Shown: positions 31,468-40,134 of the stretch, in pieces
Numbering within the stretch: the first letter of the stretch is position 1
Layout: every line of letters begins with the position of its first letter
Notes under the pieces: model-generated
The model's database searches: none
Told to the model about the DNA's origin: nothing
What the model saw: only the letters and a program-made list of their open reading frames with translations
Translations under genes and position numbers: made by a program
Assembly: GCA_019635755.1 (NCBI GenBank)
Contig: JAHBYW010000002.1
Span: forward strand, 310,001 to 374,000
Reading direction: 5' to 3'
Length of the DNA stretch: 64,000 bases
Source: Rhizobiaceae bacterium
Lineage (GTDB): Bacteria; Pseudomonadota; Alphaproteobacteria; Rhizobiales; Rhizobiaceae

Positions 31468-32628
31468 TCACCCCAGCATCCCCCGCACCACGCGCATGAA
31501 CACCCGCGTGCCCGGCTCGATCAGCACGTCTGGGAAATCGTAGTCCGGGTTGTGGAGCTGCGGGATGTCCTCGCCCGCGCCGAGCCAGAACATCGCTGAT
31601 TTCGCGCCGCGGCCGAACAGGCCGAAATCCTCCGAGGCGCGCAGCGGCTTTGCCTCGCCATGCGGCACGCCCTCGGCGTCGAAGGCAGCACGGAAGATCG
31701 CCACCGCCTCCGGGGCGTTGTCGCAGTGGTGGAACACGTCATGATAGTCGATGGCGAGGCCGAGATTGCCGGCCGAAGCAGCATCTCGCGCCAGCGCCTC
31801 GGCGCGTTCCACAAGTGCTGCCATGCGGTCGTCGCGCAGCGTCCTCAGCGTCGCCCAGATCTCGGCGCGGCCGGGCGCGATGCCGAAGGCGTGTCCGCCC
31901 ATCGACGCGTGCGTGATGGTCACCAGCGCGAAATCGTCGCCGAGCCTCTCGCCTTTCGCGTCGTGGGCCAGCGCGGTCAGCGCCGGCATCAGCGAGGCGA
32001 CGGCCGCCATTGGCGAGATGCCGGTTTCGGGCATGGATGCATGTGCGGTGCGGCCCGTGAGCACGATCCGCATGCCGCGCGATGCGCAGTTGGTCGGGCC
32101 GGCGGAGAGGCCGGCATGGCCGAGCGGCAGTCCGGGGAAATTGTGCAGCGAGAAGGCCCAGTCGGGCGCGAGCGACGCGAATTTCGGATCGGCGATGACG
32201 GCCGCGGCGCCTGCGCCGTTCTCCTCCGCCGGCTGGAACATCAGGACGACGCGGCCGCGCTTCGGGCGCTCGCGGCCGAGCTGGCGCGCGCAGGCGGCGA
32301 GGATCGTGGTGTGTCCCTCATGGCCGCACAGATGCGCCTTGCCGGGAACCTGCGACCGCCACGGATTGTTGGAAATCTCCTCGATCGGGAGCGCGTCGAG
32401 CTCCGAGCGCAGCATCACCGTCGGGCCGTCCGCACCGCTGTCGTAGACGGCGGCAAGGCCGTGGCCGCCAAGATCGGTGACGAGAAGGTCGGGCTTCGTC
32501 GGCGCGATGAAGGCAGCGACGCGCTTCGCCGTCTCGCGCTCCTCGCCGGAGATTTCCGGCACGCGGTGCAGGGCGCGGCGGAACTCGGTCAGCTCGACGA
32601 TGTCGGAATTGGTGAGGCGCTCTCTCAT
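31468..32628 (-). CDS. M20 family amidohydrolase (metallopeptidase-like)
   Basis: A 386-residue zinc amidohydrolase of the M20D/hippurate hydrolase type, which cleaves N-acyl amino acids or similar amides. Metal-binding residues are in LCGHEGHTTILAA, PAEENGAGAAAVI (Glu pair) and the ASMGGHAFG histidine region; RTAHASMPETGISP is the dimerisation-domain signature. The start ATG at 32628 overlaps the stop of the preceding sterol-desaturase-like gene (ATGA), so the two are coupled. The true substrate is unknown. Confidence 0.9.
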   Translation of the reverse strand: MRERLTNSDIVELTEFRRALHRVPEISGEERETAKRVAAFIAPTKPDLLVTDLGGHGLAAVYDSGADGPTVMLRSELDALPIEEISNNPWRSQVPGKAHLCGHEGHTTILAACARQLGRERPKRGRVVLMFQPAEENGAGAAAVIADPKFASLAPDWAFSLHNFPGLPLGHAGLSAGPTNCASRGMRIVLTGRTAHASMPETGISPMAAVASLMPALTALAHDAKGERLGDDFALVTITHASMGGHAFGIAPGRAEIWATLRTLRDDRMAALVERAEALARDAASAGNLGLAIDYHDVFHHCDNAPEAVAIFRAAFDAEGVPHGEAKPLRASEDFGLFGRGAKSAMFWLGAGEDIPQLHNPDYDFPDVLIEPGTRVFMRVVRGMLG

Positions 32629-33812
32629 CGGCCCTCCTTCGCGATCGTTCTTACGGGCCAGACCATCTGCGCAAGGAATTCCTCTGGCACCGGATCGCCA
32701 TGGATGCCGACCTCGTCCGGCCAGCGGTCGGCCGGCATGTAGTAGGTGCCGAACAGCCGGTCGATCCAGGGAAAGTGGACGGCAAAATTCTTGTCGATCG
32801 GGCTTTCGGCGTGGTGCCAGTGGTGGAAGCGCGGCGTGACGAGAAGCTGCTCGATCCAACGGAAGCGGAAACGCATGTTCACGTGGATGAACGTTGCCTG
32901 CGCGGCGACGATGGCCAGCCAGACGTAGAGCGCCTCGCGGGCGAAGCCCAGCACGAACAGCGGCACCAGGATCAGGCCGCGCGTCAGGATGACGTCGACC
33001 ACATGAAGCCGCGAGCCGGCCAGCCAGTCCATCGCGCGCGACGAATGGTGGATCGCGTGGAACGGCCAGGCGAGGCGGTTGCGGTGGAAGAAGCGGTGCA
33101 CCCAGTATTGCGTCAGGTCGGCGACCAGCATGATCAGCGGCACCTGCACCCAGAGCGGCAGGCTGGCGACCTGGGCGCCGAGCGCCGCCGCCTGCCAGGC
33201 CTGCGAGACGACGGTCGCGGGCAAGAGCGTGAAGAAGGTCAAGAGTTCGACCAGCACGTGGCTGACGACGAAGTAGAGCCCGTCGGTGGTCCAGCCGGCG
33301 CGGAAGGTGCCCTGTTCGGGGCGGTGCGGGAACAGCCGCTCCAGCGGCACGAAGACCAGCGACAAAAGCACGACGTTCAGCACCAGCCAGTCGAGGCCGA
33401 GATTGACGGGGGCGGGACCGTGCCAGTCGACCTCGACGCCGTCGCCGCCTGCGATGACGGCCAGCGCTGCGAAGAACAGGCCGGCGAGGCCGAGCTTCTT
33501 CGACGGGCGCAGAATGATGTTCAGCGCCGAGAAGAAGAAGCCGGCTACGATGGCGAGCGTGAGTGCGCCGCGCATGAATTCGACCGGATAGCCGGCGCGC
33601 AGATCGGCCGTGGTCAGCCATTCAGGAAACTGGAAGACGAGGACGGCGCAGAAGCTGCCCAGCGACAGCAGCAGGCCGATCAGGCCGGAGAACCAGCCGG
33701 ACCCGAAATGCTGCGGGCCGTGGTCGCCGAGCACGCGCTCGAACCAGCGGTCGAGGCGTGTGTGCCGGGTCGCGGCCTGAGCCGAGTTGCCGCGGGCGGC
33801 CGCCGGCTCCAT
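32625..33812 (-). CDS. Sterol desaturase / fatty acid hydroxylase family protein
   Basis: A 395-residue integral membrane di-iron enzyme. At least six hydrophobic helices surround the eight-histidine pattern of the superfamily: HRFFHRN, HAIHHSS and FHHWHHAE. Family members hydroxylate or desaturate sterols, hopanoids, carotenoids or alkylglycerols; here the substrate is unknown. The stop overlaps the start of the amidohydrolase gene by four bases, and the gene starts two bases after the uvrD stop, so all three may be on one transcript. Confidence 0.9.
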   Translation of the reverse strand: MEPAAARGNSAQAATRHTRLDRWFERVLGDHGPQHFGSGWFSGLIGLLLSLGSFCAVLVFQFPEWLTTADLRAGYPVEFMRGALTLAIVAGFFFSALNIILRPSKKLGLAGLFFAALAVIAGGDGVEVDWHGPAPVNLGLDWLVLNVVLLSLVFVPLERLFPHRPEQGTFRAGWTTDGLYFVVSHVLVELLTFFTLLPATVVSQAWQAAALGAQVASLPLWVQVPLIMLVADLTQYWVHRFFHRNRLAWPFHAIHHSSRAMDWLAGSRLHVVDVILTRGLILVPLFVLGFAREALYVWLAIVAAQATFIHVNMRFRFRWIEQLLVTPRFHHWHHAESPIDKNFAVHFPWIDRLFGTYYMPADRWPDEVGIHGDPVPEEFLAQMVWPVRTIAKEGR

Positions 33813-33813
33813 C

Positions 33814-36546
33814 TCACACCGCCGTCACAAAACCGTCGAGCACCTTCTTCTGGCCCGCCCGGTCGAAGTCGATGGTGAGCTTGTTGCCGTCGATCGCGGC
33901 GATGTTGCCGTTGCCGAACTTCATGTGGAAGACGCGGTCGCCGACATGGAAGGCCGACGGCGTGTCGGCGACGGATTTCGCCACCAGCTCGCCTTCGATG
34001 GTGCGGCCCTTCACCGAGCCGCGGCCGGCGCCGAAGCCGGAGTCCGGCTCGCCATAGCCGATCCGCTCGACCTGGTGGCCGGAGCGCGTGCCCCAGTTGC
34101 GGTCGGTCGCCTCGGTACGGTTGGCCTGCGCGCGCGCCCAGCCGGGGGTCGCGTAGGTGTTGGAGAAGGACTGGCCGCCGCCCTGGCCGCTGCGCTGATC
34201 TCCGCGCGCGCCAAACCCGCCCGACGGCGTCTTGACGTTGTCGAAGCGCGAGGCGCCGTAGGGATTGCGGCGATCTCCATAGGACGAGCCGTAGCCGCCA
34301 TAGGAGGACGAGGAATCGTCCACGTCGACATGGTCGGCGGGCAGTTCGTCGAGGAAGCGCGACGGGATGGTGGATTGCCACAGCCCGTGGATGCGCCGGT
34401 TGGACACGAACCAGATGTGCAGCATGCGCTTGGCGCGGGTGACGCCGACATAGGCCAGCCGACGTTCTTCCTCCAGTCCGGCGCGGCCGCCTTCGTCCAG
34501 CGCGCGCTGGTGCGGGAACAGGCCCTCCTCCCAGCCGGGCAGGATGACCGTGTCGTATTCCAGGCCCTTCGCCGAGTGCAGGGTCATCAGGGTGACTGCG
34601 TCGGCGTTCTCCTGCTGCTCGGCGTCCATGACCAGGGCCACGTGCTCGAGGAAAGCGCGCAGCGACTCGTACTCCTCCATGGAGCGGATCAGCTCCTTGA
34701 GGTTTTCCAGCCGGCCGGGGGCCTCGGCCGACTTGTCGTTCTTCCACATGTCCGTGTAGCCGGACTCTTCGAGGATGATTTCCGCGAGTTCCGTGTGGCG
34801 GGTGGTGTCGATCATCGACTGCCAGCGGGCGAAATTGGCCGCGACCTCGCGCAGCGCGGCGCGCGGCTTCGGCTTCAGTTCGTCGGATTCGGCCAGGTTG
34901 CTCGACGCCTCCAGCATGGGCACACCCAGCGCCCGCGCGGTGGCGTGGATCTGCGCGACCGCGGATTCGCCGAGGCCCCGTTTCGGCAGGTTGACGATCC
35001 GCTCGAAGGCGAGGTCGTCGGCGCCCTGCGCAACCACGCGCAGATACGCCAGCGCGTCGCGGATCTCCTGCCGCTCGTAGAAGCGCGGACCCCCGATGAC
35101 GCGGTAGTTCAGGCCGAGCGTGACGAAGCGGTCCTCGAACTCGCGCATCTGGAAGGAGGCGCGCACGAGGATGGCGATGTCGTTCAGGTTCGCGCCCCTG
35201 CGCTGCGCCTGCTCGATCGTCTCGCCGACGGCGCGGGCCTCCTCCTCGGAGTCCCACGCGGCGTGGACGTTGACCTTGGCATCCTCGGGGTCGGCGCGGT
35301 CGGTGAACAGCGTCTTGCCGAGCCGGCCCTCATTGTGGGCGATGAGGTGCGACGCGGCGCCGAGGATATGCGCGGTGGAGCGATAGTTGCGCTCCAGACG
35401 GATGACGGTTGCGCCGGGAAAATCCTTCTCGAAGCGGAGGATGTTGTCGACCTCGGCGCCACGCCAGCCGTAGATGGATTGGTCGTCGTCGCCGACGCAG
35501 CAAAGGTTGACGGGCGACTGGCTGATCTCCCCCCTTGAGGGGGAGATGGGCGGTAGCCCAGAGGGGGGTGTGTCGCGCGCGACCTTGAAGGGGGCACCCC
35601 CCTCTGTCCTGCCGGACATCTCCCCCGCAAGGGGGGAGATCGGCCGGCCGCCGGCGCGGCGCGAGCCATCAGGCCTTTGCGCGATCAGGCGCAGCCAAAG
35701 ATACTGCGCGGTGTTGGTGTCCTGATACTCGTCGACGAGGATGTATTTGAACCGGCGGTGGTAGTCGGCCAGCACATCCGAATGGTCGCGGAAGATGCGG
35801 ATCGGGTGGCAGAGCAGGTCGCCGAAATCGCAGGCGTTCAGCGTCTTCAGCCGCTCCTGATAGGCGGCGAACAGTTCGCGGCCCTTGCCGTTGGCGAAGG
35901 AGCGGGCGTCGCCCTCCGGAATGTCCTTCGGCCCGAACCCCTTGTTCTTCCAGCCGTCGATCATCTGGGCGAACTGACGGGCGGGCCAGCGCTTGTCGTC
36001 GAGGTTTTCTGCCTGGATGAGCTGTTTCAGCAAGCGGATCTGGTCGTCGGTGTCGAGAATCGTGAAACCCGACTTCAGCCCGGCCAATTCGGCATGACGG
36101 CGGAGGATCTTCACGCCGATGGAGTGGAAGGTGCCAAGCCACGGCATGCCCTCCACCGCCTCGCCGACGAGCACGCCGATGCGCTGTTTCATCTCGCGCG
36201 CGGCCTTGTTGGTGAAGGTGACCGCGAGGATCTGCGACGGGAACGCCTTGCCGGTGGCGAGGATGTGGGCGATGCGGGTCGTCAGCACGCGCGTCTTACC
36301 GGTGCCCGCGCCAGCGAGGACGAGCACCGGGCCTTCGGTCGTCTCCACCGCCAGCCGCTGTTCCGGATTCAGGCCATCCAGGTAGTCAGGCTCCGCCGAC
36401 TGTCCATGGCGCGCCGCCATGGCGCGCGCGGCGATGCCCGAGCCGCCCGATCGCCGCGGCGCCGGGTCGACCTCGGCGCGCACGGACGCGCCGCGGGGCA
36501 TAGGCTCCTCGTCAAAGAAGGGCATATCGTCGGGCAGGACGGCCAT
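33814..36546 (-). CDS. uvrD: ATP-dependent DNA helicase UvrD/PcrA with an in-frame repeat insertion
   Basis: A 910-residue SF1A helicase acting in nucleotide excision and mismatch repair. Walker A AGAGTGKT is at 78-85; DEYQDTN (motif II), GDDDQSIYGWRGAE (motif III) and VTLMTLHSAKGLEYDTV (motif V) are intact, and a C-terminal Gly/Arg/Tyr-rich linker and Tudor-like domain follow. Between motifs II and III, at about residues 300-345, lies a non-family segment (RPISPLAGEMSGRTEGG and PPISPSRGEISQSP) translated from a palindromic repeat, which keeps the frame open. ATG 36546 is chosen because upstream codons to 37206 have no similarity and overlap another gene. Confidence 0.94.
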   Translation of the reverse strand: MAVLPDDMPFFDEEPMPRGASVRAEVDPAPRRSGGSGIAARAMAARHGQSAEPDYLDGLNPEQRLAVETTEGPVLVLAGAGTGKTRVLTTRIAHILATGKAFPSQILAVTFTNKAAREMKQRIGVLVGEAVEGMPWLGTFHSIGVKILRRHAELAGLKSGFTILDTDDQIRLLKQLIQAENLDDKRWPARQFAQMIDGWKNKGFGPKDIPEGDARSFANGKGRELFAAYQERLKTLNACDFGDLLCHPIRIFRDHSDVLADYHRRFKYILVDEYQDTNTAQYLWLRLIAQRPDGSRRAGGRPISPLAGEMSGRTEGGAPFKVARDTPPSGLPPISPSRGEISQSPVNLCCVGDDDQSIYGWRGAEVDNILRFEKDFPGATVIRLERNYRSTAHILGAASHLIAHNEGRLGKTLFTDRADPEDAKVNVHAAWDSEEEARAVGETIEQAQRRGANLNDIAILVRASFQMREFEDRFVTLGLNYRVIGGPRFYERQEIRDALAYLRVVAQGADDLAFERIVNLPKRGLGESAVAQIHATARALGVPMLEASSNLAESDELKPKPRAALREVAANFARWQSMIDTTRHTELAEIILEESGYTDMWKNDKSAEAPGRLENLKELIRSMEEYESLRAFLEHVALVMDAEQQENADAVTLMTLHSAKGLEYDTVILPGWEEGLFPHQRALDEGGRAGLEEERRLAYVGVTRAKRMLHIWFVSNRRIHGLWQSTIPSRFLDELPADHVDVDDSSSSYGGYGSSYGDRRNPYGASRFDNVKTPSGGFGARGDQRSGQGGGQSFSNTYATPGWARAQANRTEATDRNWGTRSGHQVERIGYGEPDSGFGAGRGSVKGRTIEGELVAKSVADTPSAFHVGDRVFHMKFGNGNIAAIDGNKLTIDFDRAGQKKVLDGFVTAV
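35524..35641. repeat. Nested palindromic repeat element inside uvrD
   Basis: A 118-base element whose ends are perfect 13-base inverted repeats: GATCTCCCCCCTT at 35524-35536 and its complement at 35629-35641. Each end also folds on itself (CTCCCCC-CTTGAGGGGGAG on the left, CTCCCCC-GCAAGGGGGGAG on the right), and a third pair, AGAGGGGGGTG and CACCCCCCTCT, sits inside. It resembles the mosaic palindromic intergenic elements common in rhizobia, but here it is translated within uvrD. Confidence 0.85.
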
Positions 36547-36656
36547 GTCAGGTCCGAATGTAGTGATTCGGGCCGGAAAGGCCAGAACAAGCTGGCAACA
36601 TTTGGCAGGAGCGCCGGCCGGATTTGCGTCCTGATAGGCGCTCTGGCGGTCGCGAG

Positions 36657-37181
36657 TCAGATCGCGCCGTCGGAACTGGCTGGCACTGCAGTGGGATCGC
36701 GGCCATCCACGCGGCCGGCGCGGATCTCGATCAACAGGTGGAGGGCAGGTATGAGCACGGGCAGGCCGCTTACGTAGAGGCCGTAGATCGGCTGGGCGAA
36801 GGCGCCGGTCGCCACCCTCAGGCCAAGCAGCACTGTGCCGGACATGGGGATCAACGCCAGAACAAGGCCAAGCCAGAAAAGCCGCTGATATCGCCGTGCG
36901 CCCGTGCCACCATCGCGGAGGTATGCGAGCCCGACGAACGCGAATACCAGCATGGCGGCAAAGCCCAGCATAATTGGCGTCACAATCACAAATCCTGCCC
37001 CAAGCTTCGCCCAGATATCCTCCGGCGGCACGACGCCAAGCGTTGCGGCGATGTCGGAGTACGCGTTCCAGAGCGTCGCTCCGGCCAGCATGCTGCCGAA
37101 GAACACGTAGAGCGCGAAGGACGGTACGGCGAAGGCGACCGCCTCCGCGGTAAAGGCGATTTTGCGATGACGTGTGTTCAT
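36657..37181 (-). CDS. Hypothetical integral membrane protein
   Basis: A 174-residue protein with four predicted transmembrane helices (for example AVAFAVPSFALYVFFGSML and PIMLGFAAMLVFAFVGLAYL) and a polar C-terminal tail. I see no motif that gives a function. ATG 37181 is chosen over GTG 37184. It lies 110 bases upstream of uvrD on the same strand and is divergent from the VOC gene at 37232, so the 50 bases between them must serve two promoters. Confidence 0.75.
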   Translation of the reverse strand: MNTRHRKIAFTAEAVAFAVPSFALYVFFGSMLAGATLWNAYSDIAATLGVVPPEDIWAKLGAGFVIVTPIMLGFAAMLVFAFVGLAYLRDGGTGARRYQRLFWLGLVLALIPMSGTVLLGLRVATGAFAQPIYGLYVSGLPVLIPALHLLIEIRAGRVDGRDPTAVPASSDGAI

Positions 37182-37231
37182 CACCCGGCCGGCACGGTAA
37201 GGGCACTCAGTCTTTCACGAGCGGTACAAGA

Positions 37232-37621
37232 ATGGCTGAAGCCGAAACGTCAAATCCCATCGAATTCAAGGCGCCGGCGCCGATCGTGCGCATCTTCGAC
37301 GAGGCGAAGGCGCGCCAATTCTATTGCGGCTTCCTTGGCATGAGCGTCGACTGGGAACATCGCTTCCACGACGGCGCACCACTCTACTGCCAGGTGTCGC
37401 GGGGAGCGCTGAGACTGCATCTGTCCGAGCATTCCGGCGACGCGACGCCCGGCAGCAACATGGTCGTCTATGCGAAGGGGGTGGAAGCCATGCAGGCCGA
37501 GCTGATCGCCAAGGACTATCGGTACAACCGCCCGGGCCTCGAGTGGCAGGACTGGGGTCTGGAATGCACGGTGATCGATCCGTTCGGCAACCGCATCCGC
37601 TTCATCGAACGGCGTGGCTAG
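37232..37621 (+). CDS. VOC / glyoxalase superfamily protein
   Basis: A 129-residue single-module vicinal oxygen chelate protein, related to glyoxalase and bleomycin-resistance proteins. The beta-alpha-beta pattern is visible, with IVRIFDEAKARQFYCGFLGM at the start and the closing VIDPFGNRIRFIE typical of the family. Possible metal or ligand residues (His in RLHLSEHSGD, Glu in FIER) are present. Binding specificity cannot be told from sequence. ATG 37232 starts just after the divergent membrane-protein gene. Confidence 0.85.
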   Translation: MAEAETSNPIEFKAPAPIVRIFDEAKARQFYCGFLGMSVDWEHRFHDGAPLYCQVSRGALRLHLSEHSGDATPGSNMVVYAKGVEAMQAELIAKDYRYNRPGLEWQDWGLECTVIDPFGNRIRFIERRG

Positions 37622-37633
37622 GCGACGCGACGT

Positions 37634-38680
37634 CTATGCGACGTGTTCGGTGCCCTTCAGCCGTCGGTCCGACATGTTGAGCCGGCCGGCCGCGATCGTG
37701 TTCGCAAGTGCCGCGAGGTCGGCGTCGCCCGCCAGCAACCGGTCGATCTCCGGCAGGCGGTTGGTGGCGATCAGGTCCAGCACGTCCATACGCGGCGTGC
37801 CGTCGGCGGCGCGCGGCAGGCGGTCGACCGGCTGGATCAGGACCGGCCGGGCGGCGGCGCCGGCAAGGCGCTCGACGAAGGCGGTGGCGGTGCCCGGCGC
37901 GACCTCCACAAAGGCGTAGACGCCGACGCCCTTGGCGGGGAGGGGATAAGCCGTCACGCAGGCATCGCGCACGCCGGGCTCGGCCTTCAGCGCGCGGATC
38001 AGGTCGGGCCCTTCGCGTTCCACCCGGTCGAAGGTGCCCTCGCCATCGGACCAGTCGAACAGGCGGCGGGTCACGAAATTGTAGACCTTCTTTCCGCTCG
38101 CCATCCAGATGCGCGAGGGAAGCGAGCGCCGCGCGAGGATGCGCGCGCCGGTGGGCGTCAGCAGATGCGGCGCGAAGGCGCGCTTCTGCTTCAGCAGGTG
38201 ACGGAAATCCTCGTAGGCCATCAGCCGGAAGACGGCTGTTCGGAAGCGGTGGCGCGAGGCGAGCTGGAAGTCGATGAGCGACGGCGTCCCCTCCGGCGTC
38301 GAGAGCCAGTTCTGCGGCTTCGCCAGATCGTTGTGGGTGATCGACCGCCTGCGCAACTCGCGAAGCAGCCGGTGCGCGCCGCGGTACCATTCCGGGTCCG
38401 ACGGTCTCGCCAGCTGAATCGGGGCGCCATCGGTCCAGCTCCGGTAGAGGCCGTCGGCGTCGACTTCGAAAAGCTGCGGCACGCCGGCCATGCCCTTGAT
38501 GACGCGCAGCGCCGCGATCTCGCGACGGGCGAGGATCCAGGCGAGCGGACGCGACCACCAGGGCGCGGCGCTGACGATGCGGCGTATGACCTTCTCGTCG
38601 GCGCGGCCGGCGAAATGCCCCTTGTGCGTCTCCGAGAAGACGTCACGCTTCAGGACCGCCTCTGTCACGAACTCCGGCAC
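37634..38680 (-). CDS. Kinase-like protein fused to an AMP-binding-enzyme C-terminal domain
   Basis: A 348-residue protein with two parts. Residues about 30-160 look like a small RIO/APH-type kinase: THNDLAKPQNWL is a catalytic-loop motif and LIDFQLASRH the DFG-like metal motif. Residues about 225-325 resemble the mobile C-terminal lid of acyl-CoA synthetases (GVRDACVTAYPLPAKGVGVYAFVEV, then LPRAADGTPRMDVLDLIA), but the usual catalytic lysine region (xxGKxxR) reads DGTPRMD, so adenylation activity is doubtful. The start is GTG 38680 behind GGGGAGG. Pairing of the domains is what I see; function is unknown. Confidence 0.72.
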   Translation of the reverse strand: MPEFVTEAVLKRDVFSETHKGHFAGRADEKVIRRIVSAAPWWSRPLAWILARREIAALRVIKGMAGVPQLFEVDADGLYRSWTDGAPIQLARPSDPEWYRGAHRLLRELRRRSITHNDLAKPQNWLSTPEGTPSLIDFQLASRHRFRTAVFRLMAYEDFRHLLKQKRAFAPHLLTPTGARILARRSLPSRIWMASGKKVYNFVTRRLFDWSDGEGTFDRVEREGPDLIRALKAEPGVRDACVTAYPLPAKGVGVYAFVEVAPGTATAFVERLAGAAARPVLIQPVDRLPRAADGTPRMDVLDLIATNRLPEIDRLLAGDADLAALANTIAAGRLNMSDRRLKGTEHVA

Positions 38681-38770
38681 ACGACCTCCCCGCCGACAAC
38701 TGCTGGCTTAGGACAATTGTGGGCGGCCGGGAAAGCGAAGATTCCCGTTGACAGGTCCGCCGCAGTTAAA

Positions 38771-38800
38771 TAACCGTTCAGTTCTGAAACTGAATGGTTA
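38771..38800. promoter_or_regulatory. Operator palindrome of the ArsR-type regulator
   Basis: A 30-base inverted repeat with 13-base arms and a 4-base centre: TAACCGTTCAGTT at 38771-38783 and AACTGAATGGTTA at 38788-38800, with one mismatch. It ends four bases before the ArsR start codon. Size, symmetry and position fit an autoregulatory ArsR/SmtB operator controlling the three-gene operon that follows. Confidence 0.8.
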
Positions 38801-38804
38801 TCAA

Positions 38805-39152
38805 ATGATCCCGTCCGAGCGGCTCGACGCCACGTTTCTCGCCCTTGCCGACCCCACCAGGCGGGCCATTCTGGCGCGCCTCGCCAAGGGACAGGCTTCG
38901 GTCGCGGAATTGGCCGCGCCGTTCGAGATGAGCCAGCCCGCAGTCTCCAAACATCTGAAGATCCTCGAACGGGCAGGGCTCGTCTCGCAGGGCCGACAGG
39001 CCACGAGCCGGCCGCGCCGGATCGAGGCCGCTCCGCTGGCCGAGGCGAGCGAGTGGCTCGAGCGCTACCGGGAATTCTGGGATGCCAGCTTCACCAGGCT
39101 GGACGGGCTGCTCGCCGAGCTGCAGTCGCCGGCTTCCGAAACGAAGAACTAG
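38805..39152 (+). CDS. ArsR/SmtB-family winged-helix transcriptional repressor
   Basis: A 115-residue dimeric winged-helix regulator. It opens with LDATFLALADPTRRAILARL and has the recognition-helix segment MSQPAVSKHLKILERAGL. No cysteine metal site (CxC) is visible, so it is the non-metal type usually paired with SRPBCC (AHSA1) proteins. ATG 38805 lies directly after a 30-base palindrome, so it most likely represses its own operon with the next two genes. The longer frame from 38748 overlaps the operator and is unlikely. Confidence 0.92.
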   Translation: MIPSERLDATFLALADPTRRAILARLAKGQASVAELAAPFEMSQPAVSKHLKILERAGLVSQGRQATSRPRRIEAAPLAEASEWLERYREFWDASFTRLDGLLAELQSPASETKN

Positions 39153-39162
39153 GGAGACGAGA

Positions 39163-39648
39163 GTGTCCGCACCGCTTTCCATCACCATGCCGAGCGACCG
39201 CGAGATCCTGATCACCCGCGACTTCAAGGCTCCGCGCGACCTCGTCTTCGCCTGCTGGACCCAGCCGCCGCTGGTACGCCGCTGGCTCACAGGTCCCGAC
39301 GGCTGGGAGTTCACCACATGCGAGATCGATCTCAAGGTCGGCGGCCGATACCGGTTCGTCTGGAAGAACCTCGACGGCGTCTCCATGGGCATGGGCGGGA
39401 CGTACACCGAGATCGCGCCGGCCGACCGGCTCGTGTCCACCGAACTGTTCGATGAGGACTGGACCGGCGGGGAGACCGTCTCGACGGTCGATTTCGTGGA
39501 GGAGGGCGGCAAGACGCGGACGCTGAACCGCGTCGTCTACTCCTCGAAGGAAGCGCGCGACGGCGCGCTCAAGACGGGAATGGCCGAGGGAATGGAGGCC
39601 GGCTATCGCCGGCTCGACCAGATGTTCGCCGAGCGCGTCGCAGGCTGA
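39163..39648 (+). CDS. SRPBCC (AHSA1-like) domain protein
   Basis: A 161-residue START-like ligand-binding protein of the AHSA1/Aha1 C-domain group. It begins MPSDREILITRDFKAPRDLVF after the GTG start and contains the family blocks CWTQPPLVRRWLTGPDGW and GGRYRFVW. GTG 39163 is preferred because AGGGAGACGAGA stands before it and the upstream gene ends ten bases earlier. It belongs to the ArsR operon; such pairs are common, but the ligand is unknown. Confidence 0.9.
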   Translation: MSAPLSITMPSDREILITRDFKAPRDLVFACWTQPPLVRRWLTGPDGWEFTTCEIDLKVGGRYRFVWKNLDGVSMGMGGTYTEIAPADRLVSTELFDEDWTGGETVSTVDFVEEGGKTRTLNRVVYSSKEARDGALKTGMAEGMEAGYRRLDQMFAERVAG

Positions 39649-39670
39649 GAGAGGGAGCGAGGACAGACCA

Positions 39671-40129
39671 ATGCAGAAAATCACGACGATGCTCTGGTTT
39701 GACGGCCAGGCCGAAGACGCGGTGAAGCTCTACACGTCGCTGTTCAGGAACGCGAAGACGGTCAGCGTGTTCACGCCGGAGCCGTCGAAGCCGCCGCTGA
39801 CCATCACGTTCGAACTCGAGGGGCGGACATTCGAGGCGCTGAATGGCGGGCCGATGTTCAAGTTCACGGAAGCCATGTCGCTGATGATCCACTGCGCCGA
39901 CCAGGCCGAGGTCGACCACTTCTGGAACGGCCTCACCGCCGGCGGCGGAAGCGAAAGCATGTGCGGCTGGCTGAAGGATCCGTTCGGCGTGTCGTGGCAG
40001 GTGATACCCAACCGGCTGATGGAGCTTCTCAGCGATCCGGATCGCGACAAGGCGGGCCGGGCGATGCAGGCGATGCTAACGATGAAGAAGATCGTGATCG
40101 CCGACCTGGAGGCAGCGGCGAAGGGTTAG
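39671..40129 (+). CDS. VOC family protein (PhnB-like)
   Basis: A 152-residue protein of the PhnB/3-demethylubiquinone-like VOC branch. Typical parts are ITTMLWFDGQAEDAVKLYTSLF at the N-terminus, FEALNGGPMFKFTEAMSLMI in the middle and GWLKDPFGVSWQVIPNRL. It follows the SRPBCC gene by 22 bases and should be in the same ArsR-controlled operon. The reaction or ligand is not known; the 3-demethylubiquinone methyltransferase name often given to such genes is not supported by sequence. Confidence 0.88.
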   Translation: MQKITTMLWFDGQAEDAVKLYTSLFRNAKTVSVFTPEPSKPPLTITFELEGRTFEALNGGPMFKFTEAMSLMIHCADQAEVDHFWNGLTAGGGSESMCGWLKDPFGVSWQVIPNRLMELLSDPDRDKAGRAMQAMLTMKKIVIADLEAAAKG

Positions 40130-40134
40130 GTCCC

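Noticed and set aside
33680-35257. 525-codon minus-strand open frame overlapping uvrD in another frame
   Set aside because: Arg/Gly-rich shadow of uvrD in a different register.
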